DNA of 31,050 bases from Branchiostoma floridae (Eukaryota > Chordata > Leptocardii > Amphioxiformes > Branchiostomatidae), in the NCBI RefSeq assembly GCF_000003815.2, contig NC_049984.1:4310016-4341065 (forward strand). The letters run 5' to 3'. The stretch's first letter is position 1; each line of letters opens with the position of its first letter. Below the pieces are notes generated by a model, which was given only the letters and a program-made list of their open reading frames with translations, was not told the DNA's origin and ran no database searches. Below are positions 17,590-27,404 of this stretch, in pieces. The translations under genes were made by a program, and so were the position numbers.

Positions 17590-19010
17590 CTTTTATCAGA
17601 TTTTATTCAACCGCTGCCACAGAAAGTTTACAATCCGTCTCTGAAAACTCCTTCCATCAAACAAGTTGATCAGACGCCAACCACATTCTTTCCTCAAGTA
17701 AAAAAAAATTCCCATCAAAAATAAGTCCTACACAATGCCAATAATCTGAAAATTGTTGCATGCTTCTATCCTCCACGGGTACAAATACATGTACAACTAT
17801 GTACTCTTGCAAATATCATTTATACAGAATCTCAAACAATTGGCTAATTGAAAATAGCACAGCTGTATCAATTACACACGCACTTCTCTGAGATTTACAC
17901 GCAAAAACAACAACTACAATCTGAATAAACACACGTCTGTATGTTACATGATCCAACCTTACAGAAAATATCAAATTACATTCTACTTAACATGCAGAGA
18001 TGTTAATGCATTCATCAAATATTCCATTTTTGGAAGATATGATCCTCAAGTACTTTTATAGAAATGTGTCATTATGTAGAAGATCTGTAGAATGACTCAG
18101 AAGAATCTTATGTCTTGTTTTGCAAATATTCACACATGAGTTTAACCCAAACTCAAAAATGAATAATATTTTATGGAAATGATCAATCTGCTAGGTTTTA
18201 AAATTGTATATAGTGGAGAATTATATTGATGTACATAATGTAATTATAGGTCATCATTATCAATACTGGTATTCTACTGCAAATGTAGTGATAACAGGTT
18301 TCTCTTTGGAAACGTTTTAAGTAGATGTATGTGCATCACCATGCATTCAGTTCTGACACAAAGTTATGCATGGAACCAATAAAATAGAAATCATATTGAA
18401 CATTGCCTACTGAAGGCAAAGATTATGTCTCATGCAGATTTTTCTGAAATTGCAATGTTCAATGAATGTTACAATTAGATAACAGTATACATGTAAAATG
18501 TTGTAATACATTAAGCTGGTATTAAAGTATACATCTCTTAGCCTTACGCTTCATTCGCTTTGTGGAGAATCAGACTACAGTTAAGTGTTGCTTTAAGCGT
18601 TACCTTCTCAGTTTTCTCAAGGAAATTGGGTTTATAGTGAAACATTACATCTATGTGTTAATCTTTAATGGGCCTTTCCAAATAAGACTACTGAAATCTT
18701 GCACTTGGCTGTACTTCATGCAACTAATAGCCATTTTCCTGTCCATTATAGACAGTACTGTAGTTCTTACTACACTGCAGTCACTAATGTACACAATGTA
18801 AAGTCAGCTAGGTGCTACATACATACAGTTAAAACTTCCCACCATACAAACACCAGCTTGTCTATGAAGCCTATGAAGATTAGACTTCCATTTGATAAGA
18901 TACACCAAATTGCAATTATTCAATTAATTGGATATGATCTTGAAAACTGAATATTTCCAGTTTCGTGAGAAAGGGATATTTGGCGTTTACATCAGCTTCC
19001 TTCAGAACTG
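17590..19010 (-). other. Probable 3' untranslated region of the NHL gene
   Basis: AT-rich, free of recognised repeats and open frames, directly after the NHL stop codon. A minus-strand AATAAA lies at about 17603-17608, just before the TTAA MITE boundary region. Extent is inferred; no transcript evidence. Confidence 0.35.
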
Positions 19011-19862
19011 TCAGTAGCGGGGAAGGACAGTGATAGTGAGACTATGGACCACAACCAGCTGTCCCCACGGCCCCACTGCTATCCCCATTGGGAGGGATTC
19101 CGCACGGAGAGCGATGTGGCGGACGTACTCACCCCGGCCGGTGTACATCACCACGCGCTTGTTGAGTGAATCCACCACCATGATGTGACCGGAACTGTCC
19201 ACACAGATGCCACGGGGACGATTCAGGAGGCCACCACTCAGTCCCGGTCCTCCGAACTTCATCACGTACCGGCCGGCCTCGTCGTACATGTAGATGAAGT
19301 TAGTGTCTAAGTCCGAGACTACGATGTTGTCTTTCCCGTCAATGGCGACGTACATCGGCTTCTTCATCCTCGGACCGGCATTCCACAGGAGTTTCCCATC
19401 CGGCGTGAAGGCCTGCACACCACCACGGTAACTGTCAGACCATGTGACGTAAATGTGGTCATCGCGCAAGCCCACGGCCATTCCGCGGAGCACCCCCCGT
19501 GGTACATTGTCAGGCAGGTCAAAGTTGGCTTTGAGGTGACCATGCCTGATGCCTGGTGACCTGTACCACGGAGTCAGGGCTGGCAGGGTACCCAAGCATC
19601 AAGACCCACAGATGACCATCCTTGTCGATGGACACATCAGATGGCTTCTTTGATGAGTACCCTAGCCCTGGTGAGAACTGACCATGGTACTGGTAAACGC
19701 CTTCCATGTTGTACACTTTGAGGCGCGTTGTGGACCGATCAGCCACCCAGATCTTGTTGTCGGGGGAAACTGCAACTCCGCGTCCGCCGCGCAGTTTTCC
19801 AGCCCCCGGCTCATCACCAAATGTGATGATGCGTGGCCTACTGGCTTGGTCAGACGTTTCTG
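19011..19862 (-). CDS. NHL-propeller exon with a 7-bp duplication frameshift
   Basis: Last exon of the NHL gene, after the acceptor TTTTTATTCAG. It encodes about six NHL/beta-propeller blades. Positions 19862-19556 and 19541-19011 are in different frames. The switch is exactly at ATGCCTG-ATGCCTG (19542-19555, + strand). Blade spacing and sequence are otherwise well conserved on both sides, so either the duplication is recent, an allele, or an assembly error. The TGA stop is at 19011-19013. Confidence 0.85.
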
Positions 19863-22800
19863 CTGAATAAAAAATACACACAACATGTTCACATTTCTCG
19901 GGTAGGTAATTCAGCTGGGCTATTGCATCAATATTTGCTGAATAATTATTGAAAGATACTGATCCCATTTCCCTGCCACATTTCTTTTCATCAGCCTGGC
20001 GTGTGAAGCCCTGTGTCTTATCTGACATGAATGTTAATTATCTTAGGAGTAATAGTAGTACAACCAGCCAGTTGTTTGTACGCGTCATGTAATGGCATGA
20101 ACTATCCTGTATAACTAGTCTTCCATGGGATACATATGCTAAGAGATTTTTAGTCTTTAGTCACTAAAGAAACAATTACGCGAATAATTTTGACTGTAGC
20201 AATAATGACATGAAATGTTCTGTCATGAGTACAGCCCCCCCCCCATGTGATACTAACAAAATAAGAAACAAAATAACAGAAACAAAATAAGAGACATGCA
20301 AAGTAAATGGCAGTGCATTGGATATGGAACAATATACAAAATCTACAAAATCTAAAGAAAACTTAAAAGAAATTGTAAAGATTAGAAATTATAGATGAAA
20401 AAAAAGGTTAGATGTTAAAAAAAGATAAGATTATCCCGAACCTCCAGTGCCCGTGGAACCCGGCATGGTGATTGGTGCAGGTCCTGCTGCTTCCATCTCC
20501 GCAGTGATGCCGGGTGAGGGACCGCGCCCATGGACCGGACTCACCTAGAAACGGTTAGAACGGGTCAAGTCGTGAGTATACAAAACTCTCAATTTCTTTT
20601 CTATCACATCTGATTCAGTTTAGTTAAGAAAGACATGACAGCATTACGTTTTCTAATGATAAGGACTCCATGTTTTGATATTTTACAACTCAGCTACTGT
20701 AAGGTCCATCTGCTGTACAGTAAGCATGGCGGTGTTGTTGTTTACTGGAAGGCTCCGTTTGCACATCGGTGATGCAGTGAATCGGTGATTCTTCTTCTTC
20801 TTCTGCCTGGCGTGTCGCTAATATTCATCTATTGCTATATGGTCATCAGAGCTACACTTATGCTTAATGAGCACACAAGGAAACCCAAGTACTGACCTTG
20901 ATGACGTCAGCAGATGTCACCTTGCCAGTCCCCATCAGTAAGGCAGAACCTTGCCAGGCACCACTGTCAGTAGTTTTGAGTCCTGCTGTGGCCGTACTGC
21001 CAGCGGTGTTGGGTCCTGCTGTGATTGTGGTCGGCTGTAAAGGGGCGAGTCAACAATGCTGTGTCAGATTTGTTATAACAGAAAAATATGAAATAATGTT
21101 TATAATGTGTTCATGCATATGCTTGGCTGTGTATAGGCTGTTTGTTTCCCAATCCTTCACGTGTGAACATTCAGTATGATTCAGTAATAGACTTACAGAG
21201 CCATGGATCCCAGGTTGGCGGTTGAAGTGCGTCAGGAGTACAGGTACCACGATCGCCAGTGTTACCGCGGTACCGAATGCCAGTGACAGAGACATGACAG
21301 TGTACATCAGTGGTCGTCGTGACAGGCGACGACGTAGCCGTCCACAAATGGTGCGGTTTTCTTCGGCTGGGCCTGCGGGCGGACAGAAAATAAACATCTA
21401 CTTCAAATGCGTTACCAACACAAATCAAGTTTCATTGTTAATTATTAATACAGAACTATCATTTTTCTAATGTTTGAATCGTACATCATTTCATCTGGTG
21501 CCATACAGCAGCTCTGCTTTGAAAAGTTACCTTTACTGTATACTACTAATGATTGTGAACAATATACATTAATTGCATTGGATTTTTTTTTTTTTTTCGT
21601 TAAAGAGAGGAAGGTCCCAACTCTTCTGTAACACCAACCTAGAGCTTGGGGGGCCTGGTTGGAGTTGTACATCGGGTTTGGTTGCAGCTGGTTGATGACG
21701 TCCTGCTGGTTTGATAGCGGATTTGGCCCGCCCGGCACTTGTTGGGCCCCGCCGGTCGGTCTTCCTGGCCTCGGGGTGGAGGGGACAGCAGGTGCGTCTC
21801 GTTTCAGAGCTGGCCCGAGACGCATCCCGAACGATTCTCCATTCTCATACACGTGTGTGGCGGCCGCCACAGGTTGGGCCCCATCGGTGGTTCGTCCTGG
21901 CCTCGGGGTGGAGGGGACAGGCGGGGCGCTGCGAGGATCTCCCTTCAGAGGTGGTCCGAGACGCATCCCGAACGCGTCTCCATCCTCATACGTGTGTGTG
22001 GCTGGACCAGACGCCGCCTGGTCCCCTTGCCTCCTCCCATCATCCGGACCTCCAGCTTGGGATGGCCCACCGACCTCTTTCGGAGTTGTTTGTTGACCAT
22101 GATCACTTCCATCGGGTCCTTCTCGAGAATAATGACATATCAAACCAGAGTTCCAAGACCTCACACCTTCTTCAATTGCTGTTCAACTTTTCGAGTGACG
22201 TATTACAAATGTTTCTCATCAATTATGCAAATAGCGTACTCATTTGCATAAATTATGTCAGTCGATCATCTTCTCCACTCAAATAACAGGCTATAGTGGC
22301 CTTTTCTCATCCATAATGCAGAAAAGGATGAGAAAAGGCCATGATTTGCTTAATTTATGTCGAATGGTGCTCACTCCATAATCCAGTTTCCACTTAGAGT
22401 TATTCCCTAACTCCACAAGGATAAAACGATTCTCAAAGTATGCCACTATTGTTTAAGGATATTCTCTCATTAATCATGCAAACGAGGTCCTCATTTGCAT
22501 AATTAGAATATTTCAATCCTCCTCTATTGTTTATTTACTTATGTCAGATGTTTAAATAGTCTTATCACGGAACGCAGCAAATTGATGATTTGATTTGATC
22601 ACTATTATCTCCTGACTTGCACAATTATCGTCTAATCAAGACATTTATTATCAAATAAATCCACACACCAAATATCATGATGATCCGTCTACCATTTCTT
22701 GAATTATCATTCTTTAAACTTTTAATAAAATCGGCCGCTGCAGTTATAACAAGTGCTTGGGGATCGAAAACTATGCCACTAAAGAACCCAAGATTTACAA

Positions 22801-25800
22801 TAAAAAAATTGTGACCAGAACACGAGATATCAAAAACGGAATTTCTGCTGCAGTACCTTAAAAATAAAAGGCGCTAGGTAGCCTATTCTCTAATGATTTC
22901 TTCATCTTGCCTACACCTACTGACAAACTAAACATCATAAAGATCCATTTGCAGGTTCTTGAGCTTGTTCACAAAAACAAACATGCGCTTGCAAAACATA
23001 GAGGTGCACTCTCACTGCACTTGCGTCAAGCTTGCGTCACTGCGGGGTTCGTTCACTGCGTCACTGTTTTGTTATTTTGTCCTATTTGTCATAATTTGTC
23101 ATAACTTAGATATTGCATAATACGTAAAAGTATGACTTAAATACACAAAAAGTAAGAAACTTCGTACCCCGCAGTGACGCAAGCGTGCCGCAGGTGCAGT
23201 GAGAGTGCACCTTAACCTTCTTGGCGAAGGTAATGAATAAATCGCAGGCAGATTGACATCAAAAGTTCCTGTAACATTTGGATAATCATCAATCACAGGT
23301 ATTTGAATGAGCATTGTAAATCATGACATTCGTTGTCACCAAAGATGATGTTAGGTTGGCTATCAACAGAAACAAATAAGACTAGGGCACATGTGCGTAT
23401 ATAGTCACGTCTGTATTAGATTCTTATGGAATTCGTAGCCTCTACCGGGCTACACAGGTCGCTGGAAAAATAGGAGAAATAGTAGAAATTGTAGAAATAG
23501 TAAAAATTGGACAAATATATACAGAAAACATGCCAAACGAGTTAGCTGGGTCGCAAACCATACTCCTCGGACTGTTAACCCCCCTGGCATGTTATCTGTC
23601 TATATTCGTCCAATTTCTATTATTTTTCCAACGACCTGTGGCTAAGACTTCCATAAGGACTTCATACGGACTTGAATATATTCCCACGTGTGAACCAGGC
23701 TTTACCTGGAACCCCTGTTCCGCTAGACGGCGATCGCGCTGCGAGCTCACTGCGACCTAAATTGGAATGGTGTTACCCTGGATTTCATTTATTTATTGAA
23801 ATATTGTTTTAATCGTAAAAGTATGGCTGAAATTCTCTGAAAAGTCAACAAAATACATAAGGAGTAAAAATAACCGTTTTTATCAATGAAATTCCTTGAG
23901 AGATCTATCCAATTTAAGGTGTCAGCCCGGCCGTAGCTCAGTCGCCACCCTAGTGGAATGGAAGGAGAAAGCACTTTGTTAGTGTGATGTACTTGGACTC
24001 TGTTACTGCGGAAGTAAGAGTACTTTCATCAAATTACGGCTTAACGTGCTTAAATTCACAATGCATACCTCGCGCATTTTTGTTGTAGAAATAACGCCTC
24101 AGACATATATTTCTAAATAAAAAAGGAAGCCTTCATATAATTCTGTAAATGATAATATCAAATAAAGAACAATAACTGTTAGGAAAATTCCTAACATGGT
24201 CTATTTGAAAATCCCCATCGCCTGCGGTTTACTTTAGGACTTAAAAACTTGCCTGCAGCTTTAAACATATTGAGTCATTTTAATAGTGACAAATATCTGG
24301 TTTGCCCATACTTTATGTGTACTCCCATATAGACCCTTCTCCCTGAAATATTTGCACATTTCAACAAGCGTGAGAAAACCTCTACCATACAGCACAGATT
24401 CGTGCGCCGGCGTAATGAGATTCAAATATGTGGAGAGGGAAATATTTCCACAGCGCCTGGGTAAATTATGGTTCACAAGAAGTGTAAACTAGGATAAATA
24501 TTGAGCTCGAGTCTTTTAAGATACAATCTTTAGCGGTAAATAACTGCTTAAACTGTCACCCAAGGCAAGAGTCGTGTTGAGTGATTGCATGTATGAATTT
24601 TAGAATATTACAATAAAGCAATATGTTGCTGAAATTCAGATACATATTCTAAGTACAGCATCCATGCTCAATTTTTACCCCATGTGTAAGGCCACAGTAA
24701 GTAAATTTTAAGGATTGCTTGGACGAGACTATACTGAAAACTAATACTTTAAGGTACTGTTAGGCTGTGATGTTTATGTTGTAAACCATGTTTTTTAATG
24801 AATAAAGATGTTTTTAAAAACTATACGAGCGATCGCTGTTCTTGTTTATATCCGGGGTATTCGATGGCTGGTGCCTACCAGGACGTCAGGAGATTGAATT
24901 AAAATTTGATATTCAAATTAGCAGATCAAATTGCTGGTTAATAAGAAAGCCAATATTTTGCCAAACGCCTACCATTGCGTCACCGTGACATCATCGTGAT
25001 AGCCCGTATGCTGAGGACCTAATAATTCTCCACGTTTGACAATTTCTAACTATTTCCGACTTTTGTCACAACCTACCAACACACAGCCATTCTTGAGCCA
25101 TCTTGGTGATCAACAGACACACAAACAGATAGAGACACAGAAAGGCAAACGCAAATTAGCAAATCATTCTCCCAATGTGACTAGTTCCATTAACGTTAAC
25201 AAAGTTTGTTTTTGTGCACAGCCAAGTATTATGAACCAAGCAAATGTATATGCATTCGGTAGATTATTAGGCGGCTGTGCGGAGAAGAAAATCTACTCTA
25301 GGTATGAATATTCCTGGACTGGAACATAGTACATATTCAATACTTTCTTTGGCAACAGTATTGTAACAGGTATCGTAGTTTGGCATGAAAATTGACTGGA
25401 TAATATTACGGTTACCACAGAAACGATTGATATTTTGAGTCTTTTTTTTTAATAATGCAACTAGTGATTCAGACTGTATGGTGTAAAATGTTGACCCTGA
25501 CTTGTTGTTGATTTTATGAATAAACGGCTACAAAATCATTCCCACAACAAAGCATAACATTTTTTTTTCTGCAGGTTTTTGTTTGCTTTTTATTTGACAC
25601 AAGGATCCAAAAATGTGGGGAAAGACTCCTATTTCTCCTATTTCTATATATAAAATCAACGTTATGTTTTTTTCCGTACCTCCGCCAGACATGTGGCGAT
25701 GTGCATTATTCATTGCCACTGGGTACGAAGGCTCACAGCAACAACTTTGTTTTGAACGTTAACGCTGTGGCCTAAAACTGCTTTAAATGTGCTTTTCTTC

Positions 25801-27175
25801 TTGTCTAGTTTTGCTCCATGTTATAGTTGATGAGGTGACGTTTCGTCTGGTTTATCTAAACTGTTGGGAAAACATGGTGACACGAGGATCCAAAAATGCG
25901 AGAAAAGATCAGGACTCTAATTTCTAGATATAAAATCAACGTTATGATTTTTCCGCACTTCTAGATATATAAATTTTCCACTGGGTACGAAGGCCCACAG
26001 CAACAACTTCGTTTTGAATGTTTACGTTGTGTCCTAAACTACTTTTGCGTTTCGTCTGGTTAAGTTTTATTCCATTTTATAATTGATAAGGCGACATTTC
26101 GCCTGGTGAACTGCGGGCAAAACAGTGATAATTAGAAAAACAAACATGTTTAAATGGTCCCGGTTCCCTGTATGTATGAACGCAGTGTTCCTTACAATGT
26201 TACGATTAGAACCCAGCTGCACACTGAGCTGAGAGTCATCCTAGTTAGTCTACCGCTCCCATCCTCTCCCCTTACTGACTACATTATGTTGTGAGGGGAG
26301 AGTACGGGAGCCCGGCGGTAAGGGGTTACCTCACTGAAGCTGCGGCATGTTGGCGGCGTCGCTGCGGCTAGCTGAGCGATATGAAAAGAGCGCTTAACGA
26401 ATTTCGTCGATAGAAAGCGAATTTTTCACGCTTTGTGTCTTTTGTTATCTTTTGTTGGTGATACATGTGCGTTTTGCACGATATCTTCATTATAAAGTAA
26501 AGGGCAACATAAAATTTAGGTAGGAAGCAACTACGCCGCCAACGTACCGCAGTCCAGTGCAATACCTGACTGGAATGATACTCAGGATAGTTTGAACTAA
26601 CCTGGCGGCAGATCTAGATCCGCGCCGTACATCGGGTTCAGCGGCAGGTTGACGATGTCTTCCTCCCGCAGCCAGTAGACACCGGCCCTCTTTGCGTTTC
26701 TCCGTTTGGGGAGGAGAAGCCGCGCCGCCGGAGTCTGTCCGGGGGGATGCGACGGGTCCCCTGGAGTCTGTCCGGCCGGACGAGACGGATCCCCTGGAGT
26801 TTGTCCGGAGCGTCGAAACGGATCTTCCGGAGTCTGTCCGGGGGCAACAGGCGGTTCTTCTGAAGTTTGTCCGGAGGGACGAGACGGTCCTCCCTGACGA
26901 CGACGGTTCATTTTCGGGGGAAGAGGCGGCGGTACATCAGAAGCCTTTTGGAGAGAAGCCATCGGAGTATAACCGTTGTCTACGATAGGTGACATAGGAG
27001 TGTAGGCAGTGTCTAAGATAGAAGCCATTGGTGTATAGCCATTGTTTACGATTGAAGCCATTGGCATGTAGCCATTTCCCTCACGTGTAGACCCTCCTGG
27101 GTCAGTCAACTCTGCGGCTGTCGGGCTGTTTGCTGTTTTGGTCTGCTGAAGTTCGTTTCCCGGACCCTCCGCCAT
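19011..27175 (-). CDS. Predicted type II membrane protein with NHL beta-propeller ectodomain (six exons, frameshifted)
   Basis: Exons on the minus strand: 27175-26602, 22121-21639, 21372-21197, 21034-20897, 20544-20442, 19862-19011. Phases match at every junction (1,1,0,0,1). Order of parts: proline-rich cytoplasmic tail with YxPM, GQTP and NPMY motifs; a second tail segment with a duplicated about 46-residue unit; a basic stop (RLRRRLSRR) and one hydrophobic helix (about 25 residues); a Thr/Ala-rich stalk; then six NHL-type blades (GVAVSPDNKIWVADRS, MAVGLRDDHIYVTW, VAIDGKDNIVVSD, GICVDSSGHIMVVD and others). The only break is a 7-bp tandem duplication at 19542-19555 in the last exon, which shifts frame; without it about 772 residues would result. 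Linking the first exon, 4.5 kb away, to the rest is inference. NHL proteins of the TRIM type are usually cytosolic, so this architecture is unusual. Function unknown. Confidence 0.7.
20442..21034 (-). CDS. Stalk exons of the NHL membrane protein
   Basis: Two exons, 21034-20897 (46 codons, Thr/Ala/Gly-rich, PTTITAGPNTAGSTATAG) and 20544-20442 (34 codons plus one base, VSPVHGRGPSPGITAEMEAA). The low-complexity Thr/Ser/Pro composition suggests an O-glycosylated spacer between membrane and propeller. The last donor (GTTCGG) is weak, but phase agrees with the following exon. Confidence 0.65.
21197..21372 (-). CDS. Transmembrane exon of the NHL protein
   Basis: Encodes PAEENRTICGRLRRRLSRRP followed by a hydrophobic helix (LMYTVMSLSLAFGTAVTLAI then VVPVLL). 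The basic cluster precedes the helix, so by the positive-inside rule the N-terminus is cytoplasmic. Acceptor GCCCGCAG, donor GTAAGT; phases 1 and 0. Confidence 0.8.
21639..22121 (-). CDS. Symmetric (phase 1-1) cytoplasmic-tail exon with a duplicated unit
   Basis: 483 bp, a multiple of 3, so it can be skipped without frame loss. It has no ATG before residue about 50, so it is not a first exon. It encodes two about 46-residue copies: ATHTYEDGDAFGMRLGPPLK... and ATHVYENGESFGMRLGPALK..., each followed by VPSTPRPGR. It ends QLQPNPMYNSNQAPQAL. The acceptor is tentatively TTCTCGAG at 22122-22129, which is pyrimidine-poor; the donor is AG|GTTGGT. Confidence 0.65.
22206..22508. repeat. Two copies of a palindromic ATGCAAAT repeat
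   Basis: At 22206-22255, TTATGCAAAT and ATTTGCATAA face each other with a 9-bp spacer. A second copy at about 22457-22508 has CATGCAAAC and ATTTGCATAA. Both are preceded by a TCTCAT(C/T)AAT block. ATGCAAAT is the POU/Oct octamer; here it may simply be part of a repeat family. Confidence 0.6.
22297..22341. repeat. Perfect 16-bp hairpin
   Basis: TGGCCTTTTCTCATCC (22297-22312) and GGATGAGAAAAGGCCA (22326-22341), with a 13-nt loop. Confidence 0.85.
23007..23213. mobile_element. MITE with GGTGCACTCTCACTGC ends, copy 2
   Basis: A 207-bp element. The left end is AGGTGCACTCTCACTGCACT and the right end AGTGAGAGTGCACCT, followed by TAA. Inner arms GCGTCACTGCGGGGT and ACCCCGCAGTGACGC pair. It shares its core with 5572-5826. 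Confidence 0.8.
23448..23643. mobile_element. Foldback MITE (ACAGGTCG ends)
   Basis: The left arm (CACAGGTCGCTGGAAAAATA...AATTGGACAAATAT...CATGCCA) and right arm (TGGCATG...CGTCCAATTTCTATTA...TTTTTCCAACGACCTGTG) are inverted copies around a short centre that reads CTCCTCGGACTG. No coding capacity. Confidence 0.75.
23800..23945. repeat. Fragment related to the GGTGCACTCTCACTGC MITE, plus a tRNA-like box A
   Basis: AAAAGTATGGCTGAAA...CAACAAAATACATAAGGAGT matches the core of the MITE copies at 5572 and 23007. At 23930-23945, GCCGTAGCTCAGT looks like a tRNA box A, but no box B follows. Confidence 0.45.
25596..26127. repeat. Tandem segmental duplication, two units of about 283 and 250 bp
   Basis: Unit 1 (25596-25878) and unit 2 (25879 to about 26127) share GACAC(A/G)(A/G)GGATCCAAAAATG, ATAAAATCAACGTTATG, CACTGGGTACGAAGGC, CACAGCAACAACTT and TTTCG(T/C)CTGGT in the same order. 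They differ by small indels and many substitutions, so the duplication is not recent. Confidence 0.8.
26251..26320. repeat. Imperfect inverted repeat (CTCCC...GGGAG)
   Basis: TACCGCTCCCATCCTCTCCC and GGGGAGAGTACGGGAG...CGGTA pair with a few mismatches across a spacer of about 25 bp. Confidence 0.5.
26602..27175 (-). CDS. First exon of tail with YxPM, GQTP and NPMY repeats
   Basis: Starts at ATG 27175 in good context (GAGATGGCG) and runs 191 codons to donor CCAG|GTTAGT. Parts in order: acidic/polar start; four about 11-residue repeats with YMPM, YTPM, YTPM, YTPM (residues about 36-75); PPPLPPK; five 11-residue GQT(P/S) repeats (about 97-150); a basic patch PKRRNAKR; and LNPMYGADLDLPP at the end. 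YxxM is the consensus for PI3K p85 SH2 binding, PPPLPPK for SH3, and NPxY for PTB or endocytic adaptors (family knowledge). It has no signal peptide and no membrane segment of its own. Confidence 0.75.
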
Positions 27176-27368
27176 CTCGCACTCGGACCGCACCCAATCT
27201 GGTGCCGATCACGAAATGCGCTTTCTCCGCTCTGTCGTGTGGGAAAAAGCCGACCCCTGTAATTGTCTAGAAATCGGATGTGGCATGTCATGAACATTCA
27301 ACATCCACAACAGCCACTTTTCTATGTTTAGGAGGAATTTTCCAATTTACCACGAGTTATCGCTTCTT

Positions 27369-27400
27369 TGACGTCAGAGACCTGTGATATTATAATATAC
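27369..27400 (-). promoter_or_regulatory. Possible promoter elements upstream of the YxPM exon
   Basis: A perfect CRE palindrome TGACGTCA at 27369-27376 and a TATA-like ATTATAATAT block at 27386-27400, about 195-225 bp upstream of the ATG on the minus strand. Seen by eye only. Confidence 0.25.
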
Positions 27401-27404
27401 ATGG

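Larger units (their letters stand above)
22140..26595. other. Large intron (or intergenic gap) of the NHL gene, with many repeats
   Basis: No exon recognised. Besides the elements listed separately, it holds short AT-rich stretches and a transcript-end-like AATGAATAAAGATGTTTTT near 24798-24816. If the first exon at 26602-27175 belongs to another gene, this would be intergenic. Confidence 0.5.

Noticed and set aside
19863-20028. Open frame extending upstream of the NHL exon
   Set aside because: It lies in the intron beyond a good acceptor and shows no NHL similarity.
21659-22286. Plus-strand open frames across the NHL tail exon
   Set aside because: They are mirror frames of a GC-rich minus-strand exon whose duplicated units and splice phases support the minus strand.
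26692-26988. Plus-strand open frames over the GQTP repeats
   Set aside because: Periodic repeats keep several frames open; the minus strand has the ATG, NPMY end and donor.
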